NCBI GenBank assembly: GCA_018907035.1
Contig: JACCIC010000095.1
Span: 372,001 to 436,000 of the forward strand
Direction: 5' to 3'
Length of the DNA: 64,000 nucleotides
DNA from: Sycobia sp. Sy_11
Lineage: Eukaryota; Arthropoda; Insecta; Hymenoptera; Epichrysomallidae
Below are positions 61,957 to 64,000 of this stretch, piece after piece. The translations under genes were made by a program, and so were the position numbers. Below the pieces are notes generated by a model. The model saw only the letters and a program-made list of their open reading frames with translations. It made no database searches and was not told the origin of the DNA. Within the stretch, counting starts at the first letter, position 1. The number at the start of each line of letters is the position of its first letter.

Positions 61957-62847
61957 GATGCTTCAAAATATCACGAAAAATACGAGATTTAGTGAGGTTG
62001 TATATTATCGTGATATTGAAAAGTCTCGGGATTGTCTGTCTTGTCTTCGCGTTGACAGGAAAATATATTGGGTTGAATTTTATAGAAATTATCCACCTCA
62101 ACATAGGGATATAACAGAGAGTTGCGACAGCGACGAGTAAATACTTCGATTAATTTTTCAATATCCAAAGTAATAATAAGAATATTATTCTTCCAATTAA
62201 TAATAAGAAGAAGGAAAAAAGAATAATAAAAAAACAAAATAATAACAAATAAAAATAATTTATAATATCAAATCTGACGTTCTTTTGTTTATCATGTATA
62301 TACAGTGTAGTTCTTTAGGTTTTCCTTTATTTTCCACGTCAGTTTTCATTATTATTGAAGTTTATTCTTTGATCTAGAACATAGGAGTTTTTTGTGTATA
62401 ACAAACAAGATTGCGTTTATTTATAGGCACGTCGAATATCATAAGAATTCTCAATTTTTTTACATATATTTAATTAAGTTCTCCACAATTTCAACTAATA
62501 AAGTTCCTGGCCACTGCCAGGATTCGCGCCAATGATTTGTTGTACTCAAAACTTCCAATAACTTGTTTATGCATGCGTTGCTCTGGAATATCGCCAAGAT
62601 ATACTGGTTAATGCTAATTTTTATATCGAGCACCCGCGAAGAAGCCCTATAACAATTATATACTTATATAGTATTCTGTTCGGTTAGCGCGTTATCGCTT
62701 AACTCGACCAACTCTGTTTAAGAGGCGCGCTGTCTCGAAGATCTGTTATCGCGCTATCCTTGCCTACAACCCACGTCCAACCCCACCTCCTCCCCGTCGG
62801 GGCACATCAGACTTCTCGGAGAAAGACGAAAGGGATGATTTACGGAT

Positions 62848-62848
62848 G

Positions 62849-62926
<78 letters not shown>

Positions 62927-63058
62927 AGCCGAGGTGCTGATGACCCTGGACGAAAGGTAATAGAGGGCGCAAAGGGGAAGGTTCGTTACGGAGCCCGTAG
63001 ACGGTTTGTCGGAGAACGGAGTATTGCTCGAATTTGTTACTCTCGTGATATTTAGTGT

Positions 63059-63111
<53 letters not shown>
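62848..63111. repeat. (GA)n and (TA)n microsatellites
   Basis: GA run at about 62848-62922 and TA run at 63063-63111. The 63.1-64.0 kb remainder is AT-rich with nothing identifiable except gaaccaccctgtatata at about 63478. Confidence 0.95.
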
Positions 63112-63114
<3 letters not shown>

Positions 63115-64000
63115 TTGTAAATACCGGGTAGACAGTCAGGGAGTTTATTTAATGTCTGCGAATATTTCTTGAACCTTAAATTTTTTCAAGCACGAAAATA
63201 TAAAAATACTATTTAGTGCTTTATATAACTGACAAATTTTCAACTCCAATTAGTAGATAATACAATAATAGAGAAGACGAAATATTGGAGAGTTATGCAA
63301 CAAATACTATTAAATCTCTATAGTTGTGAACAATAAACGATACACAGAGGCACTGCTTCGTGTATTCTTTCATCTTTCTTCGACCTATACTGCAATACCG
63401 TAATTGTCAAATTCAAACGGTGCAAAAAAATAAGCAGCCTCATCGCTCGAGCAAGCTGAAATATTGATAATAATTTTGAACCACCCTGTATATAGAATGC
63501 ATTATATATAGTTGAGTGTAACGCCCATGTAAATCCCTCGGGCTCCTTTTGATGCGGAATCGCCCAACCGAGAATTATATATTATAGCGTCTCTGTTTTC
63601 TTTGTCGTTTTGGTTCGACGTCCGCTCGCGGTTTGACAAGCAGTTTTTGATAAGCTCGGCCGACCCGGCTAGTTTTTGAAAGTCATCTTTTTTATCCCTT
63701 TTATTTTTGTTCTTTATACACGTCCAAGTTATGACGAGCGGATTTTTCGCTTCAATGCGAGAGATTCGTGCGAGACGCGGCATTTCTAAAATAATAAGAT
63801 CATAGTAATAATCTGTAGTTTTAATCTTACTTGGTTGGCTCGATTACAATTTTATTGGTTTTCTTTCCCCGTCGTTGATTTATAAATGATAATATCTTAT
63901 AATAAAATTTAAATATATAAAATTCAGCATGTTAGTTTTACTAAAATCTTTCTAACGTATGACTTTGTATTTAGTAATTATTAATGCATGATTCGAGACA

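Larger units (their letters stand above)
55864..64000 (-). other. UNC93-like gene intron (open at the window edge)
   Basis: Everything to the right of the last exon is presumably intron, since I find no other membrane-protein exon on the minus strand. It contains an unexplained ORF (56630-57080), many microsatellites, and GC-richer patches at 58.1-58.7, 59.3-60.7 and 61.4-61.9 kb that could be promoters of other transcripts. No further gene is supported. It could equally contain independent genes whose exons I cannot recognise. Confidence 0.4.

Noticed and set aside
1..64000. tRNA and rRNA genes
   Set aside because: I scanned by eye for T-arm-like words and rRNA blocks and found no convincing cloverleaf or rRNA sequence; a tRNAscan run would be more sensitive.

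Overview
This is eukaryotic DNA with the character of an insect genome. Genes have spliced exons with GT-AG introns. The background is very AT-rich, but GC- and CpG-richer blocks and many TA, GA, CA and AAT microsatellites interrupt it. The window also holds a dead mariner transposon and the last exon of an animal UNC93-like membrane protein. A hymenopteran is plausible, but the sequence alone does not prove it.

Layout. (1) 1-17.2 kb: the 3' part of gene A, plus strand, exons 78-225, 1984-2071, 13367-13721 and 14462-17212. Its 11.3-kb second visible intron holds an intronless BiP/Hsp70-like gene on the minus strand (5641-7260) with its own compact promoter, a repeat cluster near 9 kb, and a decayed mariner element (11.4-12.4 kb). 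(2) 17.2-27.8 kb: the gene A 3' region, a possible small spliced transcript ending in a 3-kb UTR-like exon (19.5-23.0 kb), a diverged inverted duplication (23.5-23.9 kb), and a broken extra copy of one gene A exon (26.75-27.14 kb). (3) 27.8-35.6 kb: a GC-richer, microsatellite-rich intergenic block, a small terminal-inverted-repeat element at 34.7-35.0 kb, and the probable promoter of gene B. (4) 35.7-44.5 kb: complete gene B (six coding exons, 986 aa), a tandem paralogue of gene A with identical intron phases. Two of its introns carry foldback elements. (5) 44.5-55.5 kb: a possible non-coding spliced transcript, a dense microsatellite field, GC-richer DNA, and the probable 3' UTR of the next gene. 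(6) 55.5-64 kb: the last coding exon of an UNC93-like gene on the minus strand, followed by more than 8 kb of its last intron, which contains a 147-codon ORF of unknown nature.

Most notable. The BiP-like gene has an intact ORF and signal peptide but lacks the lid domain and the KDEL signal, and has lost key nucleotide-site residues. Upstream lies an exact CCAAT-N9-CCACG element (the ER-stress response element) about 50 bp from a TATA box on the gene strand. This looks like a stress-induced, catalytically altered chaperone relative rather than a dead retrocopy. Second, genes A and B and the relic exon between them form a small tandem family that I do not recognise. Each functional copy has a helical N-terminal region and a long disordered tail, and the tail has a conserved SUMO-interaction-like motif and a basic C-terminus.
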